Source: Thermoflavifilum sp. (lineage in GTDB: Bacteria > Bacteroidota > Bacteroidia > Chitinophagales > Chitinophagaceae). Taken from it: DNA of 21,699 nucleotides. Positions 7,791 to 15,832 of the stretch are shown here, piece by piece. The position numbers and the translations under genes are program-made. The first letter of the stretch is position 1. Each line of letters opens with the position of its first letter. The DNA lies in assembly GCA_019683625.1 (NCBI GenBank), contig JADGHY010000005.1:1-21699 (forward strand), read 5' to 3'. The notes under the pieces were generated by a model, which saw only the letters and a program-made list of their open reading frames with translations, did no database searches and had not been told where the DNA came from.

Positions 7791-8768
7791 TTAACCCTGA
7801 AGCAGTTGGGCGGCCTGTTTGGCAAAATACGTAGCGATGAGATCGGCACCGGCTCTGCGGATGCTGGTGAGGATTTCCAGGATAGCCTTTTCTTCATCCA
7901 GCCAGCCCATCTGTGCGGCGGCCTTGATCATGGCATATTCTCCTGATACGTGGTAGGCACTCACGGGTACCAGCACCTGCTGTTTAACGGCATGGATAAT
8001 ATCCAGATAGGCAACAGCAGGTTTTACCATCACGATGTCGGCCCCTTCTTCAATATCCTGGAACACTTCTTTCAAGGCTTCGCGGCTATTGGCCACATCC
8101 ATCTGATAGGTTTTTTTGTCGCCAAAGCCTGGAGCCGAATCCAACGCATCGCGGAAGGGCCCGTACAGGCAGGAGGCATATTTGGCACTGTAGGCCATGA
8201 TGCCGGTCTGGTGATAGCCCTGTTGTTCCAAGGCCTGGCGAATGGCGCCTATCCGGCCATCCATCATGTCGCTCGGGGCCACAAAATCGGCACCGGCCTC
8301 GGCGTGGCTCACGCTCATTTGTGCCAGCACCTCCACCGTTTTATCGTTAACGATTTCTCCATTTTCCACGATCCCATCGTGTCCATAAGTGGAATAGGGA
8401 TCCAATGCCACATCTGTCATCACGCAGAGTTCGGGCAGATTGTGTTTTAGGGTGCGGATAGCCCTTTGCATGAGACCCTCGGGATTGAGGGCTTCTTTGC
8501 CCGTATTGTCTTTTAATTCGTCGGGGATTTTGGCAAATAGCAAGACAGATTTCACGCCCAGGCCCCAGAGTTCTTTAGCCTCCTTGATCAGCTCGTCCAC
8601 ACTCAGTCGGAAGTAGCCGGGCATGGAGAGGATGGGTTCGCGGATGTCTTTGCCTTCGGTTACGAATAGAGGGGCAATCAGCTGAGCAGGCTCCAGATGT
8701 GTTTCGGCCACCATGCTTCGAATGGCGGGTGAGCGGCGCAGGATACGATAGCGTTTGGATAAAATCAT
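7791..8768 (-). CDS. hemB: delta-aminolevulinic acid dehydratase (porphobilinogen synthase), aspartate-type metal site
   Basis: A 325-residue cytoplasmic enzyme that condenses two 5-aminolevulinates into porphobilinogen. The two active-site lysines are K196 in SAKYASCLYGPFRDA and K249 in MVKPAVAYLD. The metal-binding segment, residues 119-132, reads DVALDPYSTYGHDG: the three zinc cysteines of the E. coli enzyme are replaced by A121, D123 and D131, the pattern of plant-like magnesium or zinc-independent enzymes. ATG 8768 is chosen; the TTG codon just before it is unlikely as a start. The gene begins 33 nt after hemF and is followed by hemL. Length is normal for the family (about 320-330). Confidence 0.97.
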   Translation of the reverse strand: MILSKRYRILRRSPAIRSMVAETHLEPAQLIAPLFVTEGKDIREPILSMPGYFRLSVDELIKEAKELWGLGVKSVLLFAKIPDELKDNTGKEALNPEGLMQRAIRTLKHNLPELCVMTDVALDPYSTYGHDGIVENGEIVNDKTVEVLAQMSVSHAEAGADFVAPSDMMDGRIGAIRQALEQQGYHQTGIMAYSAKYASCLYGPFRDALDSAPGFGDKKTYQMDVANSREALKEVFQDIEEGADIVMVKPAVAYLDIIHAVKQQVLVPVSAYHVSGEYAMIKAAAQMGWLDEEKAILEILTSIRRAGADLIATYFAKQAAQLLQG

Positions 8769-8801
8769 CAAGTGGTTGTTTTATATCGGTGAAACCATAA
8801 A

Positions 8802-9737
8802 TCAAACCCATTCTTTTGGATGACGGCAAACTTCCAGCAGGGCAGCTTCGGGACTGCCTGCCTCGGGTTGATGCTGGTATACCCAGCGGGCGCGTGGGGG
8901 CAAGCTCATCAGGATGCTTTCCGTGCGGCCTCCCGTCTTCAACCCGAACAAGGTACCTCGGTCGTGGATAAGGTTAAACTCTACGTAGCGACCCCGGCGG
9001 ATTTCCTGCCAGTTGATTTCCCGTTCGCCGTAAGGAAGTTCTTTTCTGCGATGTACGATGGGCAGATAAGCCTGCAGAAAGGCCTGCTGGCCGGCCCGCT
9101 GAAGGGCAAACAGCTGCTCCAGCGAAAGATCAGCATACCCAGGTCTTAGGTAATCATAAAACACGCCACCAATACCTCTTGCCTCCCCATCCCGATGCAG
9201 GTTGCGGAAATAATGATCGCATTCCTGCTTAAATGCAGGATACAAATTTTTCCCGAAAGGATCCAAAGCCTGTTTTAAGGTTTGATGAAAATGGCGGGCA
9301 TCTTCTTCGAAGAGGTAATAAGGCGTCAGATCCGATCCACCGCCTATCCAGCAATCCACCACCCGTCCATTAGTGTCATACAGTTCAAAGTAGCGCCAGT
9401 TAGCATGCACTGTAGGCACATAAGGATTTTGGGGATGGATGACCAATGATAATCCTGCGGCAAAAAAATGGGGGTGCTGCACATGCATAAGTTGGCGCAG
9501 GCTCTCGGGTAATTCGCCATACACGGCAGAAATATTTACTCCCCCTTTTTCAAACACTTTCCCGTTCTCTATGATGCGCGTAAGCCCTCCGCCGCCGGCA
9601 GTCCTGATCCAGGAGTCGGACTGGAACCGGGCCTGTCCGTCTTCCTTTTCCAAAGCTTTGCAGATTTCTTCCTGCCATTCCTCGAGGTCGGCTTTCCAGC
9701 GTTGTGCTGCATGGCTGAGGGATATCGTCATGCCCAT
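8802..9737 (-). CDS. hemF: oxygen-dependent coproporphyrinogen III oxidase
   Basis: A 311-residue protein that uses O2 to decarboxylate two propionates of coproporphyrinogen III, giving protoporphyrinogen IX. Signature segments are GGVNISAVYG (65-74), SLVIHPQNPYVPTVHANWRYFE (conserved H101 and H111), WIGGGSDLTPYY (130-141) and HRDGEARGIGGVFYDYL (181-197). ATG 9737 is used; ATG 9731, two codons later, is equally possible, and an upstream in-frame TTG at 9758 seems unlikely. The 59-nt gap from hemE is the largest in the operon. Dependence on oxygen points to an aerobic host; no oxygen-independent hemN or hemW is present in the window. Confidence 0.97.
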   Translation of the reverse strand: MGMTISLSHAAQRWKADLEEWQEEICKALEKEDGQARFQSDSWIRTAGGGGLTRIIENGKVFEKGGVNISAVYGELPESLRQLMHVQHPHFFAAGLSLVIHPQNPYVPTVHANWRYFELYDTNGRVVDCWIGGGSDLTPYYLFEEDARHFHQTLKQALDPFGKNLYPAFKQECDHYFRNLHRDGEARGIGGVFYDYLRPGYADLSLEQLFALQRAGQQAFLQAYLPIVHRRKELPYGEREINWQEIRRGRYVEFNLIHDRGTLFGLKTGGRTESILMSLPPRARWVYQHQPEAGSPEAALLEVCRHPKEWV

Positions 9738-9796
9738 GATGCTTGTTGGCTGATGCAAATTTCCAAAAACTTCGCGGGCTTTCAGGCGCCTGCATG

Positions 9797-10846
9797 TCAG
9801 CTTTTCGTAGAAAGCAGTTCGGCTTCCGAAAAGCGGCGGACGGTTTCCACAAAGGTCCGGGCATGAGCTACCGGCGTATGGGGCAAGATGCCGTGGCCCA
9901 GGTTAGCGATGTAGCGTTGTGTGCCAAATCTGCGAATCATGGCCCTTGTCTGTGCCTCAATAGTTGTGCAATTGGTGAGCAGTATGGCGGGGTCAAGATT
10001 TCCTTGTAAGGAAATCTGGGTGCCCACTGCGTTGCGGGCAAATGCTGGGTCTGTCTGCCAGTCGATCCCAATGGCTGCAGCGCCGGATGTGGCCAGGGCA
10101 TGCAATCCAAACCAGGCGCCTTTGGGGAAGAGAATCACCGGGCTAAGGGCAGACAAAGCTTTGGAAATGCGTTGCAAATAAGGCTCTGCAAATTGCCTAA
10201 ACCCTTCCGGGCCCAATAGTCCGGCCCAGGAGTCAAACACTTGCACGGCATGCACCCCTGCCTGGATCTGTAGCTGCAGATAACTGATGGTTATATTGGT
10301 GAGCTTATCCAACAAGGCATGAGCGGCGTCGGGATGTTGGTAACAAAATGCCCGTGCTTTTTCAAAATTTGGTGAACCTTTTCCTTCTACCAGATAACAC
10401 AGCAATGTCCAGGGAGCACCGGCAAAGCCAATGAGCGGGACGCGTCCATCAAGCTTTTGCAGGGTGGCACGAATACCTTGGAATACATAACCCAGCGCAT
10501 GGATAACATCCGGATATTCCAGGCGGTTTACATCTGCAGGTTTTTCAACTGGCCTAAGCAAAACTGGGCCCGAACCTTCCCGCATTTCAATGGGTACCCC
10601 CATAGCCTGCAATACCACCAGGATATCTGAAAACAAGATGGCGGCGTCCACATTAAGTTCATCCACGGGCAAACAGGTAATTTCCGCTACCAGCTCAGGT
10701 GTCTGGCAACGGGTAAAAAAATCATATTTTTCCCGAAGCCGCTGGTAGGATGGCAGAAAGCGCCCTGCCTGGCGCATCATCCACACGGGAGGGCGATCCA
10801 CAAGCTCTCCGCGTAAGGTTTTCAATAACCGGTCGTTTTGTAACAT
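9797..10846 (-). CDS. hemE: uroporphyrinogen decarboxylase
   Basis: A 349-residue cytoplasmic enzyme that removes four carboxyl groups from uroporphyrinogen III to give coproporphyrinogen III. The family signature RPPVWMMRQAGR lies at residues 18-29, including the substrate-binding arginines R25 and R29; LFSDI with catalytic D74 follows. Further conserved stretches are GFAGAPWTLLCYLVEG, the glycine-rich GNLDP strand and NLGHGILPHTP near the C-terminus. The open frame continues upstream to 11035, but ATG 10846 starts at the expected family N-terminus (MLQNDRLLKTLRGE) and sits 19 nt after the hemD stop. A longer start would overlap most of the hemD 3' end. Confidence 0.97.
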   Translation of the reverse strand: MLQNDRLLKTLRGELVDRPPVWMMRQAGRFLPSYQRLREKYDFFTRCQTPELVAEITCLPVDELNVDAAILFSDILVVLQAMGVPIEMREGSGPVLLRPVEKPADVNRLEYPDVIHALGYVFQGIRATLQKLDGRVPLIGFAGAPWTLLCYLVEGKGSPNFEKARAFCYQHPDAAHALLDKLTNITISYLQLQIQAGVHAVQVFDSWAGLLGPEGFRQFAEPYLQRISKALSALSPVILFPKGAWFGLHALATSGAAAIGIDWQTDPAFARNAVGTQISLQGNLDPAILLTNCTTIEAQTRAMIRRFGTQRYIANLGHGILPHTPVAHARTFVETVRRFSEAELLSTKS

Positions 10847-10865
10847 AAGCAAGGCAGTTGTAGGG

Positions 10866-11609
10866 TTATGTGTCGGCAGCCTGGTGTGTTTCCAGGCCAA
10901 AATAGGCATAAATGGTATATAACAAGTCTGCAGTTTGCGGTTGGGAACTGACAATAACTTGCCGGGTGTGCTTGCGCAAAGCCTCAGCCGTAGTTTCACC
11001 CATAGCAAAACAAGGTTTTCCTGCGGGAAGTTCATTCAGGCTAAAAAAACTCTCCACGGCACTCGGACTAAAAAAAGCATACCCATCATAGAGCCTTTCC
11101 ATACGTTTTGGAGTAAGATGGGTTTCATACACCACGATTTCCCGAAAGGGGATGCCATATTGCGTCAGCAATCGGGGTAAGGTATCCAGCCGGCGGTTTC
11201 CGGAAAAAAAATAGCACTCAATTGGCAGATCATTTTTTCCGGCAGCCTGGGTAGAAGCAGCAATGATGAGTTGAGCCAGCTGCCTGGCATCCGGCGCCGA
11301 AAAAAGCTGGATTTGGGGCTGGTAGCGAAGTACGGTAGAGCGGGTGTTGCCTTCCAGGGAAAAAATTATCCACGGAAGTTTTTTAGGGCCAACTACAGCC
11401 AGCACGGCTTCTGCGGCATGTGCACTCGTGAAAATGGCCCGGATGGGGCGTGTAGAAATATCGCTAAGCAGGTTGGCGACAGGAGAGGGCTGCAGGGGGC
11501 GCACTTCGATGAAGGATTCGCAGCTGATATCCACACCCTTCTGTTGGGCTTCTCTCAGGAGTGCAGGGCCGATATGCCGCGTGAAGAGCAGATGGATTCG
11601 CTTGTCCAT
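10866..11609 (-). CDS. hemD: uroporphyrinogen-III synthase
   Basis: A 247-residue cytoplasmic protein that closes and inverts ring D of hydroxymethylbilane to form uroporphyrinogen III. HemD is poorly conserved across bacteria, so the call rests on the weak family motifs plus position. Visible pieces are IFTSAHAAEAV (59-69) in the first Rossmann-like domain, GNRRLDTLPRLL (137-148) and VVYETHLT (159-166) at the domain hinge, FFSPSAVESFF (179-189) and AMGETTAEAL (202-211) in the second domain. Length matches the family (about 240-260). It starts 15 nt after hemC and ends 19 nt before hemE, exactly where hemD is expected. Confidence 0.93.
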   Translation of the reverse strand: MDKRIHLLFTRHIGPALLREAQQKGVDISCESFIEVRPLQPSPVANLLSDISTRPIRAIFTSAHAAEAVLAVVGPKKLPWIIFSLEGNTRSTVLRYQPQIQLFSAPDARQLAQLIIAASTQAAGKNDLPIECYFFSGNRRLDTLPRLLTQYGIPFREIVVYETHLTPKRMERLYDGYAFFSPSAVESFFSLNELPAGKPCFAMGETTAEALRKHTRQVIVSSQPQTADLLYTIYAYFGLETHQAADT

Positions 11610-11624
11610 GGGGTAATGAGGTGA

Positions 11625-12551
11625 TTAATGAGAAAAATTGCGCAGCAATTTTCGGACTCCTTTGGCCAGGAGGATTTCTGCGGCTTCCTGGGCGACTTCG
11701 GTACCGGCCTGTTTGGGCTTTTCCAGGTGCACATCGAGTTGCTGGCGGCCATCCGCACTCAAGACCTGAGCGGTGAAAATCAGCTTCCGGTTCTCTAATC
11801 GGGCATAAGCGCAAATCGGGGTAGAGCAACCCCCCTCCAGGGCTTTCAGGAAGTTTCGTTCAATGCTCACGCATAGGGCGGTGTCGGGGTCGTTAAGATC
11901 TGATGCACAAAGTTCGAGCAAGTCGGCATCTTGTTCGCGTGCGGCCACGGCTATAGCTCCTTGGCCGGGAGCGGGTATCATCCAAGGCAGCGGCACCATC
12001 TGTTCTCCTTCCCGTAGCTCAATACGCAGGCGTTCCAGGGCAGCTCGGGCAAACAAGGCCCCCTGCCAGCTGCTTTCCCGAAATTTACGCATTCGTGTGG
12101 GGATATTGCCTCGGAAATCTGCTATTTGATGATATGGGTAGCGATGCAACCAGGCTGCTCGCCGGCGAATGCTGCCCGTGGCAATGGTCCCGTGCGATCG
12201 CACATCATCTATCCATGCCGTATCCCTGCAAATCAACACATCATCCACCTTTCCCCTGGGCAACACGGCGGCCAAACAAATCCCTTGTGCTGGCTGAACC
12301 GGAACATCTTTCAGCGAATGAACTGCCAGGTCAATTTCCTGTGCCAACAAGGCCTGATCCAATTGCCGGGTGAATACGCCCTGCACACCCATAGCATATA
12401 GCGGAGTATGCAAATCCCTGTCGCCCTGGCTTTCTACGCGTACCAGCTCGGTGGCTATTCCAAGCCGGGTCAAAAGCAACTCCACCTGAGCAGCCTGCCA
12501 CAGCGCCAGTTCACTGCTTCTGGTGCCGATGCGCAAAGGTTGTGGTATCAT
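11625..12551 (-). CDS. hemC: hydroxymethylbilane synthase (porphobilinogen deaminase)
   Basis: A 308-residue cytoplasmic enzyme that polymerises four porphobilinogens into hydroxymethylbilane. The start fits the family (PLRIGTRSSELALWQA). Conserved features include VFTRQLDQALL, the catalytic aspartate D82 in HSLKDVP, the arginine-rich GSIRRRAAW (126-134) and DFRGNIPTRMRK (145-156). The dipyrromethane-cofactor cysteine is C242 in LEGGCSTPICAYA, at the same number as in E. coli. Its ATG overlaps the hemA stop by 4 nt (ATGA), a sign of translational coupling. hemD follows after 15 nt. Confidence 0.98.
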   Translation of the reverse strand: MIPQPLRIGTRSSELALWQAAQVELLLTRLGIATELVRVESQGDRDLHTPLYAMGVQGVFTRQLDQALLAQEIDLAVHSLKDVPVQPAQGICLAAVLPRGKVDDVLICRDTAWIDDVRSHGTIATGSIRRRAAWLHRYPYHQIADFRGNIPTRMRKFRESSWQGALFARAALERLRIELREGEQMVPLPWMIPAPGQGAIAVAAREQDADLLELCASDLNDPDTALCVSIERNFLKALEGGCSTPICAYARLENRKLIFTAQVLSADGRQQLDVHLEKPKQAGTEVAQEAAEILLAKGVRKLLRNFSH

Positions 12552-13846
12552 AACTGTTCTGATCCTGATGAAGCATGCGAAAAGCCCGGAATCAGTTGTT
12601 CAGCCGGGAAAAAGGAAAGATCAAACAATTCCTGAAGGGCCTGCAGGTAGATTTCCACTTGCTGGGGGCTTTTTTTGCGAAGATTACAAGCGATGTGATT
12701 GATGATTTTCTGGACGACGCGGGAGTAGATCTGATCGGAGGGGAGCATATCTTTTTGCTGGAGCATTTCCTGCTGACAAATCTGCATCAGCTTGTGTTTC
12801 AGGGTGCGCAATACCTCGGTATGTTGCCGCATTCGGTACCAGCAGAGGAAATCGCCCTGATGTTTTTCAATGATGGATAGGGCCTGCGGAACGGCTTGTT
12901 GGCGTCGTTGGATGGTTTCGTCTTTATAGCGGGAAAGTTCGTCTACGTTCACTGTCTTCACATGGGTGAGCTCACGCACCTGGGGGTGGACATTTTCCGG
13001 AATCGACAAATCAATCACAATTTTGGGTTGGCCATCGGCAAAATGGGCCGGCAACAGCCTGGGAGAGGAGGCATTGGTAGCCACCAGAATAATATCGGCC
13101 TGCTGAATTTGAGCCGCCAGCTGCTCATAAGGCGCAAAATGGATATGATGTTCCCGGGCAAAGGCTTCGGCGGTATCGTTGGTGCGGTTAACCAGGGTTA
13201 CCTGAGCCGGATTCAGGTACTCGATCACATTTTTGCAGGTGCTGCGGCCAATTTTGCCTGCACCTACCAATAAAATATGTTTCCGGGTTAAATCTTCCAC
13301 AGCCTGCAATAACCATTGCACGGCAGCAAAAGAAACGGAAACAGTTCCTGAGCTGAGCGCGGTTTCATTTTTAATTTGCTTGGAGGCTTGAATCACGGCA
13401 TTCACTAAGCGTTCGGTAAACGAACCCAAAAAGCCTCTTTCCTTTGCAAAACGCGCGGCAGCCTTTACCTGGCCGATAATTTCATAATCCCCAAGAATCT
13501 GCGAATCCAGGCCGGCACCAACCCGAAAAAGGTGGTGAACGGCATCTTCACCAGCATAGGTGTATGCAATTTTTTCAAATAAAGTTTGTCCGCCCCGACA
13601 AACTGCCCCTACCAGGGCCATCAGGCAATGAGCATGAGGTGCAAAACCATATACTTCCGTGCGGTTACAGGTGGAAAGCACGAATAACTCACTGAGGTGC
13701 TGTTTCCTGGCTAAATCTAAAAGTTGCTGATATTGTTCGTGATGGATGGCGTAAAGACTTCTGGTAGAAGTATCGCTGATGGTGTGATTGATTCCGCAAC
13801 AGAAAAAATGTTCCAGAAATTTTCCGCTATGTGTCTCTTGACTCAT
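12548..13846 (-). CDS. hemA: glutamyl-tRNA reductase
   Basis: A 432-residue cytoplasmic enzyme that reduces glutamyl-tRNA(Glu) with NADPH to glutamate-1-semialdehyde, the committed and usually regulated step of heme synthesis. The catalytic cysteine is C60 in VLSTCNRTEVYG. Segments RVGAGLDSQILGD (108-120) and GQVKAA follow, then the nucleotide-binding loop LLVGAGKIGRS (192-202), LVNRT, and a C-terminal dimerisation helix region. ATG 13846 has AGAAG about 8 nt upstream. As first gene of the seven-gene cluster it probably sets operon expression. The presence of HemA and HemL shows the C5 route is used, not ALA synthase. Confidence 0.97.
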   Translation of the reverse strand: MSQETHSGKFLEHFFCCGINHTISDTSTRSLYAIHHEQYQQLLDLARKQHLSELFVLSTCNRTEVYGFAPHAHCLMALVGAVCRGGQTLFEKIAYTYAGEDAVHHLFRVGAGLDSQILGDYEIIGQVKAAARFAKERGFLGSFTERLVNAVIQASKQIKNETALSSGTVSVSFAAVQWLLQAVEDLTRKHILLVGAGKIGRSTCKNVIEYLNPAQVTLVNRTNDTAEAFAREHHIHFAPYEQLAAQIQQADIILVATNASSPRLLPAHFADGQPKIVIDLSIPENVHPQVRELTHVKTVNVDELSRYKDETIQRRQQAVPQALSIIEKHQGDFLCWYRMRQHTEVLRTLKHKLMQICQQEMLQQKDMLPSDQIYSRVVQKIINHIACNLRKKSPQQVEIYLQALQELFDLSFFPAEQLIPGFSHASSGSEQL

Positions 13847-13871
13847 GCAACAATCTTCTGATCTCCTTGTG

Positions 13872-13879
13872 CAAAAATA
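13872..13879 (-). promoter_or_regulatory. candidate -7 promoter element for the heme operon
   Basis: On the minus strand TATTTTTG is a perfect match to the Bacteroidota -7 consensus TAnnTTTG, 25 nt upstream of the hemA ATG. A transcript from here would have a leader of roughly 20 nt. No TTTG -33 element was found at the usual spacing, and the motif is AT-rich enough to occur by chance. Confidence 0.4.
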
Positions 13880-13908
13880 AAATCGTCTTTCAGATAAACC
13901 GGCTTTAA

Positions 13909-13928
13909 CCTGTCATTGCCCTGTCATT
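13909..13928. repeat. tandem direct repeat CCTGTCATT in the hemA/hemH intergenic region
   Basis: CCTGTCATT occurs at 13909-13917 and again at 13920-13928, a period of 11 nt or about one helical turn. ACAGG at 13939-13943 is an inverted copy of the repeat's CCTGT. TGCCCTG (13917-13923) and CAGGGCA (13958-13964) form a separate 7-bp inverted repeat overlapping it. This cluster lies upstream of the candidate hemA -7 element, in a position suited to an operator. Confidence 0.45.
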
Positions 13929-14054
13929 TCTCAGAAAAACAGGTATGGCAGCAGATGCAGGGCATTGAGCCATGAGCAAATATAGATTTTCTGTTCACAA
14001 ATGATGGCATCACCGAAATCGCATCTTATTTTCGTGCTGTGTTAACTTCCATAT

Positions 14055-15134
14055 ATGGCTGAAAGACAAATTACACGTGCGGCATTGCTCATGAACTTAG
14101 GATCACCGACATCCACGATGGTAAAGGATGTCAAAAGATATTTGCATGAATTCTTGATGGACGAAAGGGTAATTGATTATCCGTTTGTGTTTAGAAAAAT
14201 GTTGGTTGATGGCATTATTGTACCCTTCCGTGCCCCGCGTTCGGCCGAAGCCTATCGCCGCATTTGGTGGCCTGATGGATCGCCGCTTATCGTTATTACC
14301 CGGCAGTTGGTGGCCGAACTATCGGCCCGCGTGGATATTCCGGTAGAGTGGTGTATGCGATATGGTGAACCTCGTCCTGACAGGGTGATGGATGCCTTGT
14401 CTGAAAATTATCCGGCATTGCAGGAAGTGTTGCTCATCCCGCTTTACCCGCATTACGCTATGTCGTCCTACGAAACGGCTGTAGCGTATGCCCGCTACTG
14501 GCATCGCAAAAAACATTATCGGTTTAAGCTATCTGTGCTTAAGCCTTTTTATGATGATGCGGATTATATCGAGGTGTTAAGCAGGCATATTCAGGATTTT
14601 TTAAAACCCGACCATCATTTGCTGTTCAGCTACCATGGCGTACCTGAACGGCATATTCGCAAATCGGATGTAACGCACCATCATTGCCTGCAACGGGCAG
14701 ATTGCTGTGAAACGAGTTCGCCCGCCCATGCTTATTGTTACAGGCATCAGGTATTCACCACCACCAGGCTGGTGGCTGCCCGCTTGCAGCTTCGGCCAGA
14801 TCAATATGAACTAAGTTTTCAATCCCGATTAGGGAAAGAACCTTGGCTCAGGCCTTATACTGCGCAGCGCTTGGAGGAATTGCCTGCTGAAGGAAAAAAA
14901 CGATTGCAGGTTGTTTGTCCCGCTTTTGTATCGGATTGCCTGGAAACGCTGGAAGAAATTGAGCAAGAAGGCAAAAAAATTTTTATGGAACACGGGGGTG
15001 AGTCGTTTCAGATGATTCCCTGTCTGAACACGATTCCGGCATGGATAACCCTACTGCAAAAATGGATTCATCAGTTCACTGCTGGCGAAGATACTATGAT
15101 CTGGGATGAACAACATCTTCAGCAGGCCGTATAA
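14055..15134 (+). CDS. hemH: ferrochelatase with internal cysteine-rich segment
   Basis: A 359-residue enzyme that inserts Fe2+ into protoporphyrin IX, the last step of protoheme synthesis. The N-terminus ALLMNLGSPTS and YPHYAMSSYE (131-140) are typical, and catalytic H194 lies in FSYHGVPERH. The acidic metal-path residues are in LETLEEIEQEG (297-307). Residues 205-231 contain four cysteines (C211, C217, C218, C228) among several histidines. Internal cysteine sets of this kind coordinate a [2Fe-2S] cluster in some bacterial ferrochelatases, so a cluster is possible. There is no obvious membrane segment. It reads divergently from hemA. TATTTTCG at 14027-14034 is a weak (seven of eight) -7 candidate 20 nt upstream of ATG. 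Confidence 0.97.
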   Translation: MAERQITRAALLMNLGSPTSTMVKDVKRYLHEFLMDERVIDYPFVFRKMLVDGIIVPFRAPRSAEAYRRIWWPDGSPLIVITRQLVAELSARVDIPVEWCMRYGEPRPDRVMDALSENYPALQEVLLIPLYPHYAMSSYETAVAYARYWHRKKHYRFKLSVLKPFYDDADYIEVLSRHIQDFLKPDHHLLFSYHGVPERHIRKSDVTHHHCLQRADCCETSSPAHAYCYRHQVFTTTRLVAARLQLRPDQYELSFQSRLGKEPWLRPYTAQRLEELPAEGKKRLQVVCPAFVSDCLETLEEIEQEGKKIFMEHGGESFQMIPCLNTIPAWITLLQKWIHQFTAGEDTMIWDEQHLQQAV

Positions 15135-15190
15135 GCATCCAGGGGCGTTTCAACACACTTACGATTTATACATGTTCACATGAAGCCTTG

Positions 15191-15212
15191 CAGGTTGGCT
15201 GAAGCCTGTTTT
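15191..15212 (+). terminator. weak hairpin with short T run after hemH
   Basis: CAGGTT pairs with AGCCTG (one G-T pair) around a 6-nt loop and is followed by TTTT. It lies 56 nt after the hemH stop, just before the converging deaminase gene. The stem is short, so termination here is only possible. Confidence 0.3.
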
Positions 15213-15224
15213 AAAAGGTTTGTG

Positions 15225-15701
15225 TTAATACCTGATTTTATCTTCCATTTGTTCCCACTGGTGAAAAAGGGAGAGTGCCTCGTCGCGTCCCATGCTGATC
15301 ATGGGAATATTTCGTTCGGTAAAAGGTTTTTGCAGCTCTTCGTAGATGAAGGCATCGTCAAAAGCGATATTGGCGGCATCTTGCCGCGTACAAGCGAAGA
15401 TAACCCTGCGCGGCCTGGCCCAGTAGATAGCGCCCATGCACATAGGGCAAGGTTCGCAGGTGGTATATAAATCGCAGTCGTGCAATTGAAAATCGTGCAG
15501 GTGATGGCAGGCCTCGCGAATAGCCACTATCTCGGCATGTGCTGTAGGATCACGATCGATGAGTACCCGGTTGTATCCTCTGGCAATGATTTGTTGCTGT
15601 TTCACAATCACAGCACCAAATGGCCCGCCGGCACGCAGTTGCAACCCTTCCCGCGCACAGGCAATGGCTTCTTGCATGAAGTACATATCTAATGCTTCCA
15701 T
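15225..15701 (-). CDS. guaD: nucleoside/guanine deaminase (GuaD-like CMP/dCMP-type deaminase)
   Basis: A 158-residue cytoplasmic zinc deaminase of the CDA fold. Zinc ligands are H55 in TAHAE with proton shuttle E57, and C85 and C88 in CEPCPMC. The flanking GGPFGAVIV (25-33), GAIYWARP (90-97), and DAANIAFDDAFIYEE (108-122) with KPFTERNIPM closely resemble Bacillus-type guanine deaminase, including total length (about 156), rather than the tRNA adenosine deaminase TadA. The probable reaction is guanine to xanthine plus ammonia; other purine or pterin substrates cannot be excluded. ATG 15701 gives the family N-terminus; the upstream in-frame ATG at 15788 would add 29 unusual residues. It converges on hemH and diverges from the channel gene. 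Confidence 0.9.
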   Translation of the reverse strand: MEALDMYFMQEAIACAREGLQLRAGGPFGAVIVKQQQIIARGYNRVLIDRDPTAHAEIVAIREACHHLHDFQLHDCDLYTTCEPCPMCMGAIYWARPRRVIFACTRQDAANIAFDDAFIYEELQKPFTERNIPMISMGRDEALSLFHQWEQMEDKIRY

Positions 15702-15832
15702 ATCTTTTTGTGCAGTTACAGAAAAGATTTTAGGCGTGTAAAAATACAAAACCCGTACTGTATGCAGGCAGCAGCAGATCCATCTCATTCTGTAAAACTT
15801 ATTGTAGTTTGCATTAACAAGTTACATGCAAT

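Noticed and set aside
9783..9792. 10-bp palindrome CAGGCGCCTG between hemE and hemF
   Set aside because: Too short, with no T tract and no second copy; likely chance.
10842..10854. Shared CCTTGCTTATG sequence at the starts of hemE and of the M13 peptidase (6050)
   Set aside because: Eleven identical bases including the start codon, but no similarity beyond and no known function; treated as coincidence.
10847..11035. Longer hemE reading frame starting at 11035
   Set aside because: It overlaps the hemD 3' end and adds 63 residues unlike any family N-terminus; ATG 10846 fits family and operon spacing.
13977..13984. Second perfect TAnnTTTG match (TATATTTG, minus strand) upstream of hemA
   Set aside because: A TTTG lies upstream but only 13 nt away instead of about 19, and the leader would be about 125 nt; the nearer element is preferred.
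15702..15788. 29-residue N-terminal extension of the deaminase
   Set aside because: Cysteine-rich, unlike the family N-terminus, and it would occupy most of the divergent promoter region shared with the channel gene.
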